A stretch of 64,000 nucleotides of DNA. Origin: Dryobates pubescens (lineage: Eukaryota > Chordata > Aves > Piciformes > Picidae). Shown one piece after another: positions 11,701 through 22,900 of this stretch. The stretch covers positions 19,583,001 to 19,647,000 of the forward strand of contig NC_071633.1 in assembly GCF_014839835.1 (NCBI RefSeq), read 5' to 3'. Below the pieces are notes generated by a model that was given only the letters and a program-made list of their open reading frames with translations, was not told where the DNA came from and ran no database searches. A program made the position numbers and the translations under genes. Within the stretch, counting starts at the first letter, position 1; each line of letters begins with the position of its first letter.

Positions 11701-14700
11701 CCCAGTGCCCCCCGGAGCAGAGCCAGGAGGGCAGCCTGCCCTGCTGCCCTGGGGGGGCTCCTTGGGGGGGCTCCCCCTGCAGCCTGCCCTGCTGCCCCGG
11801 GGGGCTCCTTGGGGGGGCTCCCCCTGCAGCCTGCCCTGCTGCCCGGGGGGGCTCCCCCTGCAGCCTGCCCTGCTGCCCCGGGGGGGCTCCCCCTGCAGCC
11901 TGCCCTGCTGCCCCGGGGGGGCTCCCCCTGCAGCCTGCCCTGCTGCCCCGGGGGGCTCCTTGGGGGGGCTCCCCCTGCAGCCTGCCCTGCTGCCCCGGGG
12001 GGCTCCTTGGGGGGGCTCCCCCTACAGCCTGCCCTGCTGCCCTGGGGGGCTCCTTGGGGGGGCTCCCCCTGCAGCCTGCCCTGCTGCCCCGGGGGGGCTC
12101 CCCCTGCAGCCCAGCCCCGCTCCCCCGGGGGGCGCCCCCCGCAGGGCAGGTGGAGCTCTGACCTTGAGCGCAGCCCTGCCGGGGGTCTTGCGCCGGATGA
12201 AGCCTGTGATGCCCCCGGGCTGGCCGCCGGGGCTGGCCAGCAGCTGGCTGCGCTGCACCGCCTGCAGGAGGCTCTTCAGCGGCCTCACCACCTGCAGGGC
12301 ACACGGCAGTCAGGCCCGGGGCAGGGGGGGGGGGGGGGGGCTGGGGGCAGAGCCCTCCCCCCGGGGCAGGCACTCACCTTGCCGGCGGGGGAGGGGGAGG
12401 CTGGGGGCTGGGCTGCTGAGCTCCTCTGCTCCTCGTCCGGGGCGCGGGGCCGGCTCCAGAGCGCTCCCACTGCCTGCCTGCAGCTCCTCGGCCTGGGGGC
12501 ACCACCAGAGGCACCTCAGGGGGCCAGCAGCTGCCCACCGTGCCCCAGACTGCCCCGGGCCTGCTCTCTGCTGCTGGAGGACAGGGACCGCCTGTGACCG
12601 CAGCCAGGCCTGGGGCTGGACCTACAGGGAGGGCACAGGGAGGGCAGGGGACCCCCAGGCTCCGTCTGGCTCCCTCTGCCTCTCCACCCCGAGCCCAGGG
12701 AGCAGCACAGCTGTGCTCTGCTGGCTGCTGTCAGCCACGGCCCAGCTCTGCTCCCTGGCAGGGTCTCAGCTGCTCTGCAAGCCCTCTGGACACCCAGATT
12801 TACCCCCGGGGGGAGCCCCCTCCTTGGCACCTCCCAGCCCCAGGGGGAAGCCTGGAGGCTGCCCCAGGGCAGAGCCAGGGCCCAGCTGCCCCGAGGAAGG
12901 CAGCAGGTCTGGACCTGTGTGAGACCCAAGGCCACTGTGAGCCCAGAGAACTGAGCCCAGCACAGGCAGGAGAGGAGACCAAAGGCAGCTGAGGGCTCAG
13001 GGGGGAGAGCCAGCAGGGAGGGCACAGGTCAGGTGTGCCAGGCCCTGCCACAAGAGGAGCAGCTCAGCCACCTTCTCACACTGCTCCTGGGACCACTCCT
13101 TGAGGAGCTGCTCAGAGCCTGAGCTGAGGCAGCTGTGCCACCTCCATCACCTCTCTGCTTGTGCCCAAGCTCCTCTGCCTGCTTCCCAGCAGCCCTCACC
13201 CCAGAAGGGCTCAAGAAGTCACAAGGGACTCCCAGGAGGGACAAGGTTTGGCCAAAGACTACTCACAGTGGGAGTGTGAGGGGAGAGGCAGGGCAACAAC
13301 CCCCCCAGAGCCCTTCCACAAGTCAGAAGGCCAAGCCCCAGTGCCTGCAGCCCAGGCTCGTTCCTCCCCACAGCTCTCTCCTACCAGATGTGTGTAGGCT
13401 TCTCCTGGGGCTTGGCACAGAGAGGTGGTTCCTGCTTCCCCTGCTGGGGCTCACTGCTCAGCTTGGCAAAGCTTCCTGGGGAGAAACCTGCAGTCAGCAC
13501 CACCAGGAAGCCATCTCTGGGGGCCCAGCTCCTGGCTCTGGGGTGCTCACAGCCCCATGGGTGCCCCCCAGGGGAGGTGCTGGAACAGAACATGGCACTC
13601 TGCAAGGCTCCAGCTCCAGGAGCAATCTGTTCCAAGTGGCTGGAGGCTGGCCAGGACAGTTTGCCTCCAGGCCTAGAGGCACTGCTAACACAGCCTGGCT
13701 TAGCCAGCTGCCTGTGCCCCAGCCCCAGGGCATCAGAACATGGAACATCATCCTGCCTGCTCAGAGCTGCCTCTGGCCCCACCTGCTCCACACACCCTGC
13801 TCCTGGGGGGCCTTGGGGCCCTCACTCTAGGAGTGCCAGAGCAGTGCCAGGTTACCTTGCTGGTGCTGAGCAGAGGGGTGCTGAGCGGAGGGGCTGGCAG
13901 CCTGGACACTTCTGCTGCAGACAGGGATGTCCTCAGGAGCCTGCAGGGGAAGGGAGCAGACATCCCCTGAGCAGCTGCCCCAGCAAGGGAGCTTTGGAGA
14001 TGTGCTGAGCTGCCACCCCCCAGCCTGGGGCAGAGCCCCCTGGCAGCAGCAGCTCCAGGGCAGAGCCCACCCCTCACAGCTGGCTCACAGCACAGCCACA
14101 GCAGCAGCCCTGGCAGCCCAGAGGAGGCAATGCCAAGCAGGGCAGGGAGCCTGGACCGGGCCCCTGGTGTCTGCAGCTCAGAGCAGCCACACCACAGGGC
14201 ACCCCAGGACTGTGCCCAGCTGACAGGTGAAGGCTTGCTGCCTGCTGGGGACCTGGCCAAGCACCTCCAAATGCTGCATCCAGAGGGCAGGAGATGTCTC
14301 TGCCCAGCAGGAGCCAAGCAGCTGCCCAAGCCCCCAGAGGGCAGCAGCAACCAAGCTGTCAGCACCTCCCCTGAGCTGGAGGGACAGGGCAGGACAGCCC
14401 CTGGCCACGACCCTTGCTCCAAAGGCATCAGCCCAGGCCTGGAGAGGGCAGAGAGGCTGCAGGCTGCTCTTCAGAACTTACCTCTGCACCTGGGGGCTCA
14501 GCTTCCAGCCTGGGTCTGTGGAAAAAGAGCCACCTGAATTATTTCAGCTCCTCAAAGGGTGACTCATGGGGATGAGGTGTGATGGAGCCAGCCCAGGGCA
14601 GCCTGGGCACACCCAGGGGCACAGCACCATCCCAGCCAGGCCACAGAGGCTTCACCACACTCCTGGCACCAAAGTGAGGAGCTGAGTGCCCTCCTGCAGA

Positions 14701-17700
14701 AGGTTCACACAGGAGGTGAAGAGGAAGCTCCAGGTCCACCTCCCAGGTCAGAGCCCTGCTGCCTGCTCTCCAGCACCAGCAGACATCCACAGGTTAGCTC
14801 CAGCCAGGAACCCCAGGACAGAATTCCTGTGCTGCTGGCCAGCACCAGGGCCTGGGGCATGGGCTGGGCCCCACCTGACAGAGCCTGAGCTCACCCTGCT
14901 CTGAGCAGGCTTCTGAAGGGGAGAGCTGGGCCTGAGCAGCAGCACACACATGGAGATGTCCCCCCCAGGGGCCAGCACCACCTGACAGCCTGCCCCAGAG
15001 CCAGTCCTGGGCCTGTGACACCAAAGGGACCTCCCAGGGTGCTGGGTGGTTGCTGCCTGCCTGTTCTCCATGCCAGCCTCACCTGGTGCTGCCTCTCACA
15101 TCTTCTTCCACAAACACCTCCAAGGAGCTGTGGCCTGCAGGAGAAAAGCATCAGCTGCTGGGGGGAGCTTCCCCACAGGCACAGCACCCAGCTCAGGCTT
15201 CCCTCCCAGATTGCTCATCCCAGCTTTCCACAGCAGCAGCACCTCCCCCAGTGCCACTGACAAACTGGTGTGGGCTGGGGAGGCAGAGCAGGGAGGCAGC
15301 AGCAGCTCCTCTGCCTGCTCCAGCTGCAAAGCAGCCTCCTGCCTGTGTCAGAGGCAGCACTTCCCCAGTCCATGACTGCAGCTCCTGCTCCCCACGTGGC
15401 TCTGCGCCGATCTGGGGGGTTGGGGCTGATCTCTCCCCCCAGCACCACTCAGCTCAGTGTGACAAGGGCCTGGCTGCAGCAGCTCAAAGCTGACAGCCAG
15501 GCACCCTGGGCCTCCCTGCTTCAGCAGCAGCTGCCCTGGCTTCAGCAGGAGCTGAGGGTCCGGACAAGACCTTCACAGAGCAACAGGAGCAGGGGGCAGG
15601 AGCAGGGGGCAGGAGCAGCCTGGCTCTCTGAGCCTCCCTCCCATGGGCTGGCGCTCAGCCCAGACGCTCCCTCTCACCCCAGACACATCCAGGCCCCTCT
15701 GCCAGCTCCAGCCCAGCCTCAGGGGCTGCTGCAGACTTTGGGGGGTGGCAGACCACAGCTAAGGCTCTACCCAGGGACACAGCAGCCTCCTCGGAGGGCC
15801 GAGCCAGGCCACCCTTGCCGGGCTCTGTGCCTGCCACCACCTGCACCCTGTGCCCCAGCAGAGCCTCCTGCAGCAAAGCAGGGCCCAGCAGCACGTCCAG
15901 GTGGCAGGGGCCAAAGGCTGTGGGCAGAACACCGAGAGAGGAAGCCCCCCCAGCCCCAAGAGCCGGGGCTGGGAGAGCCACAGGCAGGCGCCGGGGCTGC
16001 AGGGACTCACAGCTTGCTCCGCCGGGGGAGGTCTCCCTCGCTGCCGCCGTCCTGGAGCCGTCCCTGCCGAGAGACCTGCGGCCGCTGCTGCTCCTGCTGC
16101 CCCCGGGGCACTTCCCCGCCAGGGAGCTCCTGCGGCTCCAGCGCTGCCCCGAGCGGCGGCCAGGCTCTGCTCTCGCCGGGGCTGCTCGGCTGTGGGGGTC
16201 CCGGGGCTGATCCCCGGGCAGCAGCGCAGCGCCGGCGGCTCCGGGAGCCCTGGGCGGGGAGGCTCCGGCTCCGCCGGGGCTCTGCGCCCCCCGCGCCGCG
16301 GAGGTGGCAGCCGCAGGAGAGGCTTCAGGCAGCCCAGGGGCTGCGACCCCCCAGGGCTCCTGCTCCCCAGCCTCGCAGGGGGCACCCTCGGGAGCCTCCC
16401 CCGCGGGAGCCGGTGCTCCTGGTGGCCACGTCCCGGGCAGCTGCGGGCACTCGGCTCCCGGGCCGGCCCGAGGGCCCCCCCGGCAGCTGGGGCTGGGCTC
16501 CTGCGCCCCCGGGCTGAGCGCTGGCAGCTTGCTGAGGCGCCGCTGGGAGCTGGGCTTGGCCAGCACCAGCTTGGTGCTGCTCCTCCTCCTGGATGACCTT
16601 AAAGAAAGACAGCGCAGGTGAGGCCACGCCGCAGCGCTCTGCTCTCGGGGCCGTGCAGAGCAGGCGAGGGCTGGGGAGACTCCGGCAGCTCCTGCCACAC
16701 CGCTGCCCCCCCGGCCCTTCCCTGGCCGCTGCTGACAGCGCAGGAGCTGGGCCTGGAGAGCTCCAGGTGCCCTCTGCCAGACCCAGGGCCACCTTTTCCT
16801 GGACTTCCCTAGGAGCTGCTGCTCACTGCAGCCAGCAGCCCTGGGGGCCAGGCAGAGCTGACAGCAGGGCACAGCAAGGTCACTCTGAGGCCACCAGCTC
16901 CTCCCTGGCTGGAGCAGGGCACAGCCACGCTGCAGGGATGTTGCTGTCTCCCGTAGCTGGCTCTGCATGGGAGCCTCCCCTGCAGGCAGCCACAACAGCC
17001 CAGCCAGGAGCAGGGCCTCTGCTGCTCTCTGCAGATAGACCTCCACCTGGGGGTAGGCAGAGCCTGAGAAAGCAGCCACAGCGATAAGGGCAGGGAGCAG
17101 GCTGGGGAGAGCCCAGCACAGGCAAGCCAAGAACACAGCCCCCTCCCCTGCAGTTAGGACTCAGGAGGTACCTGAGCCAGTTGCTTAAGGAAAAACTGAT
17201 CTGGCACAGTAAGCACCTCCAGCTCCATGGCTGCAGTGGAGGCTGAGCAGCTCCAGGGAGCCCTGGGGAGCTACAGCAGTGAAATCCTCTCTGCTGCCTT
17301 AGGGAAGTGTCCAGAAGAGGATGGAGCCACACAAGCAGCCAGGAGAGAAACCCACACCCAAAGGAAGCAGCTTGGGCTGTCAGGGTGGCCCAGTGGCAGC
17401 CAAGTGAAGGTGGAGATTGGAGAAGAGGAGGAAAGCAGATGTGGAAGCAGAGAAAGCAGCTGAGGAAGCCACCATGGTGTAGGAACAAGGTGGTACAGCC
17501 CCGGTGCCTTGTCCTGCTGCTAGGGTTCAAGCTGAGGCCCTCTGCCCTCCTCCCTCCAGCCTTGCTCTCTTCATTTCACATCCTGACCTCCAGCAACCAG
17601 AGGGACTTGTTACTAGAGCCAGCAAAACAGACTAAGTGGGAAAGGAGTAATTAACCACTAGGCTAAGAGATGAAGGCTAAAACACACTGATGAGGCAGCC

Positions 17701-19378
17701 AGGAGAACAATGGCCTGGACACAACGTGCTGAGCTGCAGGACCAGCTTCCTGTTGACACCCACCCAGGCTTTCTGTCACATCAGAGCTGCCTCCAGACTA
17801 AGTTTAAACAAGGGAAAGAGAGAGGCAGGGCCCTGCCTCCCCCAGGGGAGCGATCCAGCCCGTGGCTGCCAGGAGCTCACAGTGCCTCTGAGGAGCCCTC
17901 CCTGCATGGACCTGCAGCAGCTGCTTCTCCTGCACCACACACTTGAACTTCCCAAGGCTTCCTCACCATTCCTGCTGCACTCTCCACCCTCCCTAACTGC
18001 TTCCCAACAGACTTTTAGTTCTGACTCTTCCCTACCAACTCCTGGGGGGTTCAGCCTGGTTATCACAGTTTAAGTGCCCTAGCACAGGAACTGTTCACTT
18101 CTACACAGCCAGGGACGAGGTTTGGGTCGCTCTACAACATCTCCTCAGCTCCCAGCACAGCTCATCTCAGGGAGGGTTTCCTCAGCCACCTTGTGCTGGC
18201 CACAAGACAAGAGCAGAGCCAGCTACAGTGACAGGTGGAGGGAGCAAGGCAGCCTCACAGCCAGCCTTGATCACCAGAGCAATTGCACCATCCTGCCCCC
18301 ACATGTGTCTGCAGGCAGCTTCTGGCTGCTCAGCGCCCCCCTGGGAAGCCTCACCTGTAGCTGGTTCTAAGTACATCACCTGGAATCTCCCCTGCAGCTT
18401 CATCACTGCTCCCTGGGAGCCTCTCTGCCTGCCAGCTGCTTCTGCACCTCTCAGGCAGCAAGCTCTGCTCACAGGTTCCCTCAGGCACTGGCACCAACAT
18501 TCGAGAGAGTGAAGCCCAGGAGCCAGCTCAGGCCCAAGGCTGTGCTGAAAACAAACCAAAGCAAAGGCAGCACAAAGCCAAAGGGGCAGGAAGGCAGAGT
18601 GTTTGCTCTTCCTTGTTCCCAGACAGAAAAAAACCCCAAACCCAGCAGTGAAGGAGAGCAGCCAGCCCCAGCCCAGCCCCTCACCAGAGTCAAGCTGCTG
18701 GTCGACCCCCAGAAGCCCTCTGCCACGTACTTGCTAACCCAGGGAACAGAGTGGCTGCCGCAGGCTCTCGCTGGGGGCAGTCACTGTTTCGCTTGGCTGT
18801 TGAACAGAGCAGCAGAGCCAGCCCAGACAGGGCACCTACCTCCTCCTGCCGGGCTCCTTACCCTCCTCTTTCAGGCAGGAGGATTGCCTTTTCCTGGGAC
18901 GCCTCCTCTGGGAGGGGGTCTTGGACATTAGTTCGGGCTCAGCCCCAAAGTTGCTGTTGAACGAACACAGAAGGCATATTGCTTTCCCCTGGCTACGACT
19001 AACATTGCCACCTGCAAAATCAGGAGCACCCGCTGAGGGCAAACGCTAGGTGAGAAGCGAGGGAAGGAGCTGCACCGGCTGCCTGGTGCCGAGGCTCGAT
19101 GGGGCTACCCACAGCTACACCAGCTGCGAAACCCAGTGCCCAGCGGGACCCTCACGCTGCGGCCGGCCCGACGGCAGCCGGGAGCACCCACGGCTCAGGC
19201 AGGTCCCTGGAGATGGAGAAGTCCCTGGGGGCAGCCCCTACCTATCCAGCATCCTCAGGCCCTGCTCCTCCACCTCCCGGAGCCAGGCCAGGCGCTTGTG
19301 CTCAGCATCATAGAGGAACCGGGACAGCCTCTGCTCGCACACCTCCAGCAGCTGCAGGGGACCGTCGGCCTCCGCCAT
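5734..19378 (-). CDS. INCENP paralogue, apparently intact, head to head with INCENP
   Basis: Second inner-centromere-protein gene. Exons on the minus strand: 19378-19242, 18953-18840, 16597-16011, 15134-15083, 14515-14482, 13940-13856, 13487-13385, 12492-12378, 12291-12163, (optional 11498-11487), 11051-10942, 10651-10540, 10107-10012, 9253-9135, 8695-8659, 8134-8045, 7847-7743, 6403-6274, 5927-5734. Without the optional exon they total 783 codons, or 782 residues. The start has a CEN-like N-terminus (residues 1-46, LLEVCEQRL), then [17 protein letters not shown], a [18 protein letters not shown] block (about 410-452), a charged helix (about 453-600) and the IN-box with [13 protein letters not shown] and [13 protein letters not shown]. 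The TSS motif that Aurora B phosphorylates in INCENP is kept. The helix is shorter than in INCENP, and exons 14-16 contain prolines that should break it. Exon 12 could instead start at 10122, adding 5 codons; exon 17 of the list (7847) has a NAGNAG acceptor at 7850. Exon 14 (8695-8659, weak GTGGCA donor) is the least certain. The family role is as chromosomal passenger complex scaffold; a specialised role here is inference. Confidence 0.85.
9339..9893. repeat. C-rich minisatellite, unit about 54 bp
   Basis: Roughly ten copies of a pyrimidine-rich unit built from CCTGCCCTGC, CTGCCCCTCC and CCTGCCTCCCACCTG. It lies in the intron between exons 12 and 13 of the minus-strand INCENP paralogue. On the coding strand of that gene it is G-rich. 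The array creates the long proline/cysteine- and glycine/arginine-rich open frames seen here, which are not genes. Confidence 0.9.
10138..10310. repeat. CAGCTCTGCTGCTGCCCCC tandem repeat
   Basis: Six or so imperfect copies of an approximately 26-bp unit around CAGCTCTGCTGCTGCC with a variable C run. It sits in the intron between exons 11 and 12 of the INCENP paralogue. Confidence 0.8.
11487..11498 (-). CDS. 12-nt in-frame microexon (GDFV) of the INCENP paralogue
   Basis: GGAGACTTTGTT is preceded by a pyrimidine-rich CTCTTCTCCACAG acceptor and followed by a strong GTAAGT donor. It lies between exons 9 and 10, both of which meet at phase 0, so inclusion adds exactly four residues, Gly-Asp-Phe-Val. 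From memory, human INCENP has an optional four-residue segment (CSFV) at the same place, just before the EKERQRLE helix, that distinguishes two isoforms. I see no equivalent microexon in the plus-strand INCENP intron 27325-28137. Confidence 0.7.
11736..12130. repeat. Minisatellite of CCTGCTGCCCCGGGGGGGCTCC type
   Basis: About nine tandem copies of 36-54 bp containing CCCTGCAGCCTGCCCTGCTGC followed by a G run. It lies in the intron upstream of the microexon of the INCENP paralogue, ending about 30 bp from exon 9. Strong G/C strand asymmetry makes it a possible secondary-structure former. Confidence 0.88.
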
Positions 19379-19962
19379 AGCCCTGCCGGGGGGGTGGGGG
19401 GGACACAAACACGGACGGACACAAGGGCTGGGGACGCTGCAGCGGCGGGAGGAGGAGCACCGGTCTGCTTCCCGCCTCAGCACGGGGGGGGTGAGGGCAG
19501 GCGGAGCTCGCTACGGCACCCCGGGCGGGCTCAGGCTCCAGTCCCCTCTGCTGCTCCCCGCAAGGCAGAGCGGTGCCAGGCGGACCCCAGCCTGCCTCAC
19601 GGCCACCCAAAACCTCAGCTCGCAGCGCGTCCCCATCATTCGGGCCCGAACCAATCACAGAGCGGATTCCCCGAAACGTGGTTTTTATTGGTCACTGCCC
19701 ACGTCCATCACTTTCCCTCCTCGAAGCCCCCGCAGCCCATTTGCCGGTCTGCCCAAGCCCCGCCTTCCAAGCCGAGCCCTCGGATCCTGGTTTGGGCGCT
19801 CCCGGGTGGCCTCGCAGCCAATGGGGAGCGCGGGGGACGCGCGGCCTGGCGGCGATTGGCTGTGGCGCCGCGGCTGCAGGGGGCGGGCGGCGCGCGCCGC
19901 GTTTGAATTGAAGGCGGGCGGCGAGGCTCGGGCAGCGGTTGGGAGGGAAGGAGATAGCAGCC
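19379..19962. promoter_or_regulatory. Shared bidirectional promoter of the two INCENP genes
   Basis: The 584 bp between the two start codons is CpG-rich towards the INCENP side. It carries four CCAAT boxes (19651-19655 and 19818-19822 on plus; 19687-19691 and 19855-19859 as ATTGG) and a TTTGAA at 19902-19907, 56 bp before the INCENP ATG. CCAAT boxes bound by NF-Y followed by a CHR element (TTTGAA) are the known arrangement for G2/M genes controlled by the DREAM/MuvB complexes. No TATA box is apparent. That one element set drives both genes is inference from spacing. Confidence 0.75.
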
Positions 19963-22900
19963 ATGGAGGCGGCGGCGGCGGCGGACCCCAGGCAGCTGCT
20001 GGCCACCTGCAAGCGGCGGCTGGCAGAGTTCCTGCAGGAGGTGGACGACACCGATCTGGTGTGGCTGGAGGAGATCCGCGCGGAAGCGATCAGGATGTTC
20101 AGCAGGTACCTGCGGCCTGGCCCGCCCCGGGCCGCGCCGAGCCCTTCCCGGCCGCTCCCGCGCTGAGCTGCCGCCTTCCCCCTTCCCCTCGCAGCCACTA
20201 CCGCGACGAGCCGGAGCTGATGCCCAAGACGCCATCGCAGAAGCGCCGGCAGCGGAGGAAGCGTTGTGCCGTTCCGCGGAACGAAGAGATGGAGCTGGGC
20301 AGGAAGAGGTAGGCCCAGGCCAGGCCCGGCCGGGGGGGGGGCGCGGGGGGCAGAGAGCTTCCCTCCGCGCGGGACCGAGGGAGCTGTGGGCAGGAAGGGT
20401 CCTAGGGCCGCACGGAGCGATCCCTCTCCCCGCTGCCTGTGTTGGGTCCTTCCTCTCTCGTCCTGGTGCTGCGGTCCCCTCAGGCGCTCCGCAGCTCGGC
20501 ACTGACAGCCTGGCCCCCCCGCGCCGCCGCCGCCCCCCGCTCTGCCCCGCGCCGCCCCTGCCCCGCGCCGCCCCTGCCCCGCGCCGCCGCCGCCCCCCGC
20601 CCCTGCCCCGCGCCGCCCCTGCCCCGCGCCGCCGCCGCCCCCCGCCTCTGCCCCGCGCCGCCGCCGCCGCCCCCCGCCTCTGCCCCGCGCCGCCGCCGCC
20701 GCCCCCCGCCTCTTCCCCCCGCCGCCGCCGCCGCCCCCCGCTCTGCCCCGCGCCCTCTTCACTTCCGTGCTGCTTGTTTTTCTGCACTAAAAGCTGCCTG
20801 CACGCCCTCCCGGCTCTGCAGCTCTCGGGGGGCTTCTGCGCGATGCTTCAGCTGTGTTTGTGTGCTCCCACGGGAAGGGCCTCAGGCTGTTCCCCGCCCC
20901 ACTCTGAGGCTCCGTTTCTGTTGTTAGATTGTCCCAGGAGAGCAGCAGCAGCCTCAGACCCTCTACACGCTCTCAGTCCAGGAACAAAGAAAACCTGGAG
21001 CTCAGCAGGGCCGAGATGTCTCCCCCTCGACGTGTGACAAGATCCCAGACTGCAGCACTTGCCAAGATCTCAGAGGTCCCTCAAATAGTCCTTTCCAAGA
21101 GTCCTGCGCTGCAAGAGAGGAAGCCTCTCTCAGCAGAAGCCAACCTCAGCAACTGCATTAGTGCTGAGCTGTGCCTCCAGGTGAAGTCCCCGGGGGGAAG
21201 ACAGCAGCTCCGTGGCACCTTTGTCGTCATGACCTCAGATAAGGATCCTCACGAGGAGGACCAGGTTGGCAGAGCCTCGGCTGTGCCTGCAGCCCCCAAG
21301 GCAGACCACGGTGGAGAGCCTGTGGGCACTCCTCAGCTGAACGCAGCCACCCCCCCCCCCTTCGATGTGAGCACCGCGCCCGGGCTGGAGGCTGGCTCCG
21401 TTCAGGCAGCAGAGAGGGATGAACAGGAGGCTCTGCAGCGCGCCCAGGACGTGCCAGGGACCCCCAAGGGTCTGAGACTGAGTCGCCGCTCCGTGCGCAG
21501 GAGCCTGCTGGGCAGAGCTCCCCCCGGCCGCGGCAGCTCCGCGGCGGCCAAGCGCTGCCGCAGCAGCCGCGGGGGGCGCAAGGTCTCCGCCTCCGCAGGC
21601 AGAGTGGCGACGCGGGCCCGGCCCCGGCCCTCAGCAGCCAGCTGCGCCGACGGTGAGTGAGGGAGCCCCGGGGGCGCCGCTCTGCGCCGCTCCGGCTTCG
21701 GTTGAGCGTTTCCTGCTGCTGCAGGGGGCTGGGCTGGGGTGCGGCAGAGCCTCCTCTGACCCTCCTGGGCCAGGCCAGCTGCCGTCAGCGAGAAGGCTCC
21801 GAGGGGCTCTCTGGAGAGCCTAGGGAGCTGCTGGAGCATGGCCTGTGAGCTCAGCCCTGGATGTCCTCTGGGAGAGCAGCAGGGATGTCTCTGGAGTTGC
21901 TGTGGACAGGAGGTGTCACAGTACCACAGTGCAGCAGAAAGGACCTCGAGAGCTCCTCTGTGGTTTCTCCTTGTTCTGACCTGGGGGCCCCTGGGTGAGG
22001 AATGAAGGCAGGAGCCTCAGTGCTGCACAGCAGCCAGGTGCCAGACATGCAAGGGGCAGAGACTCTCAGAAGTTCTTCCCAGCAGTCCCTTAGTGACAGC
22101 TTGTAGAACCCCCAGCACTGCAGAGTCTGAGTCCTGCAGGAGTCCAGGATCCCTTAGCAGGCAAAGCAGCTAACAGAAGTCCCTTGCAGCATCCCCACAC
22201 CAAAGCCCTGGCCAGGAGAAGCAGGGAGCTACCAGAAGTCCTTAGCAGCCCTGCCCAACGACCCCTACTGGAGGAAGCAGTGGTGACAAAGCAGCTCTTG
22301 CTCAGAGAGGCTGTTCCTCTCCTCTGGTTCTCAGTCCCCTAAGCAGGACAATACAACCACCCAGAGAACCTGAGATCTCCTCCTAGTGAGAGCTGCCAGC
22401 ATGGCTCTGCAGAGTCTGGCTGCTAGCCTGAGGGCACCTTGGAGGCTGAGCTTCCTGAAGCCAGGGTGTGCCAGAGGCAGTTTCAGTGAAGCACAAACTG
22501 ACTGCCATGTCTCCTCTGCCCCTGGAGCAGGAGGCAGGGGTGGCTGCCACCTCCTTTCTCTGCTGAGGCTGGGGGGAGGAGGAGGCCTGCAAGTGCAGGT
22601 GGTGCAGGGCCCTGGTGCTGGAGAGAGGCTGGCTCAGCACAGCAGGTTTGTGTGTGGAGGGAGAGCCCACAGCTGAGGTGGCTCTGCCTCCCCTCCCTGC
22701 CCAGCTCTGCCTCTCTGGGGTTTGCTGGCTCAAAGGCACTGCTGGTGGAGGTGTCCTGGGTCTTGCTCAGCAGGATGTCCCTGGACAAGCACAGCAGAGG
22801 TTCTGTCCACAGCATTTCACACCTGAGTGCTGCTCCAGAGCTGGAGCTCTCTTGTGCCCAGTCCAGGGCTTCCCAGCCTGGCTGCAGGGTGCTAGGGGAA

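Noticed and set aside
11705-12922. 405-codon plus-strand frame of repeated [10 protein letters not shown] type
   Set aside because: Product of the 11736-12130 minisatellite, antisense to real exons.
5734-19378. The minus-strand INCENP gene as a processed or decayed pseudogene
   Set aside because: It has introns at the same places and phases as INCENP, an open frame through 18 exons, GT-AG sites throughout and a poly(A) signal. Lack of expression data is the remaining doubt.
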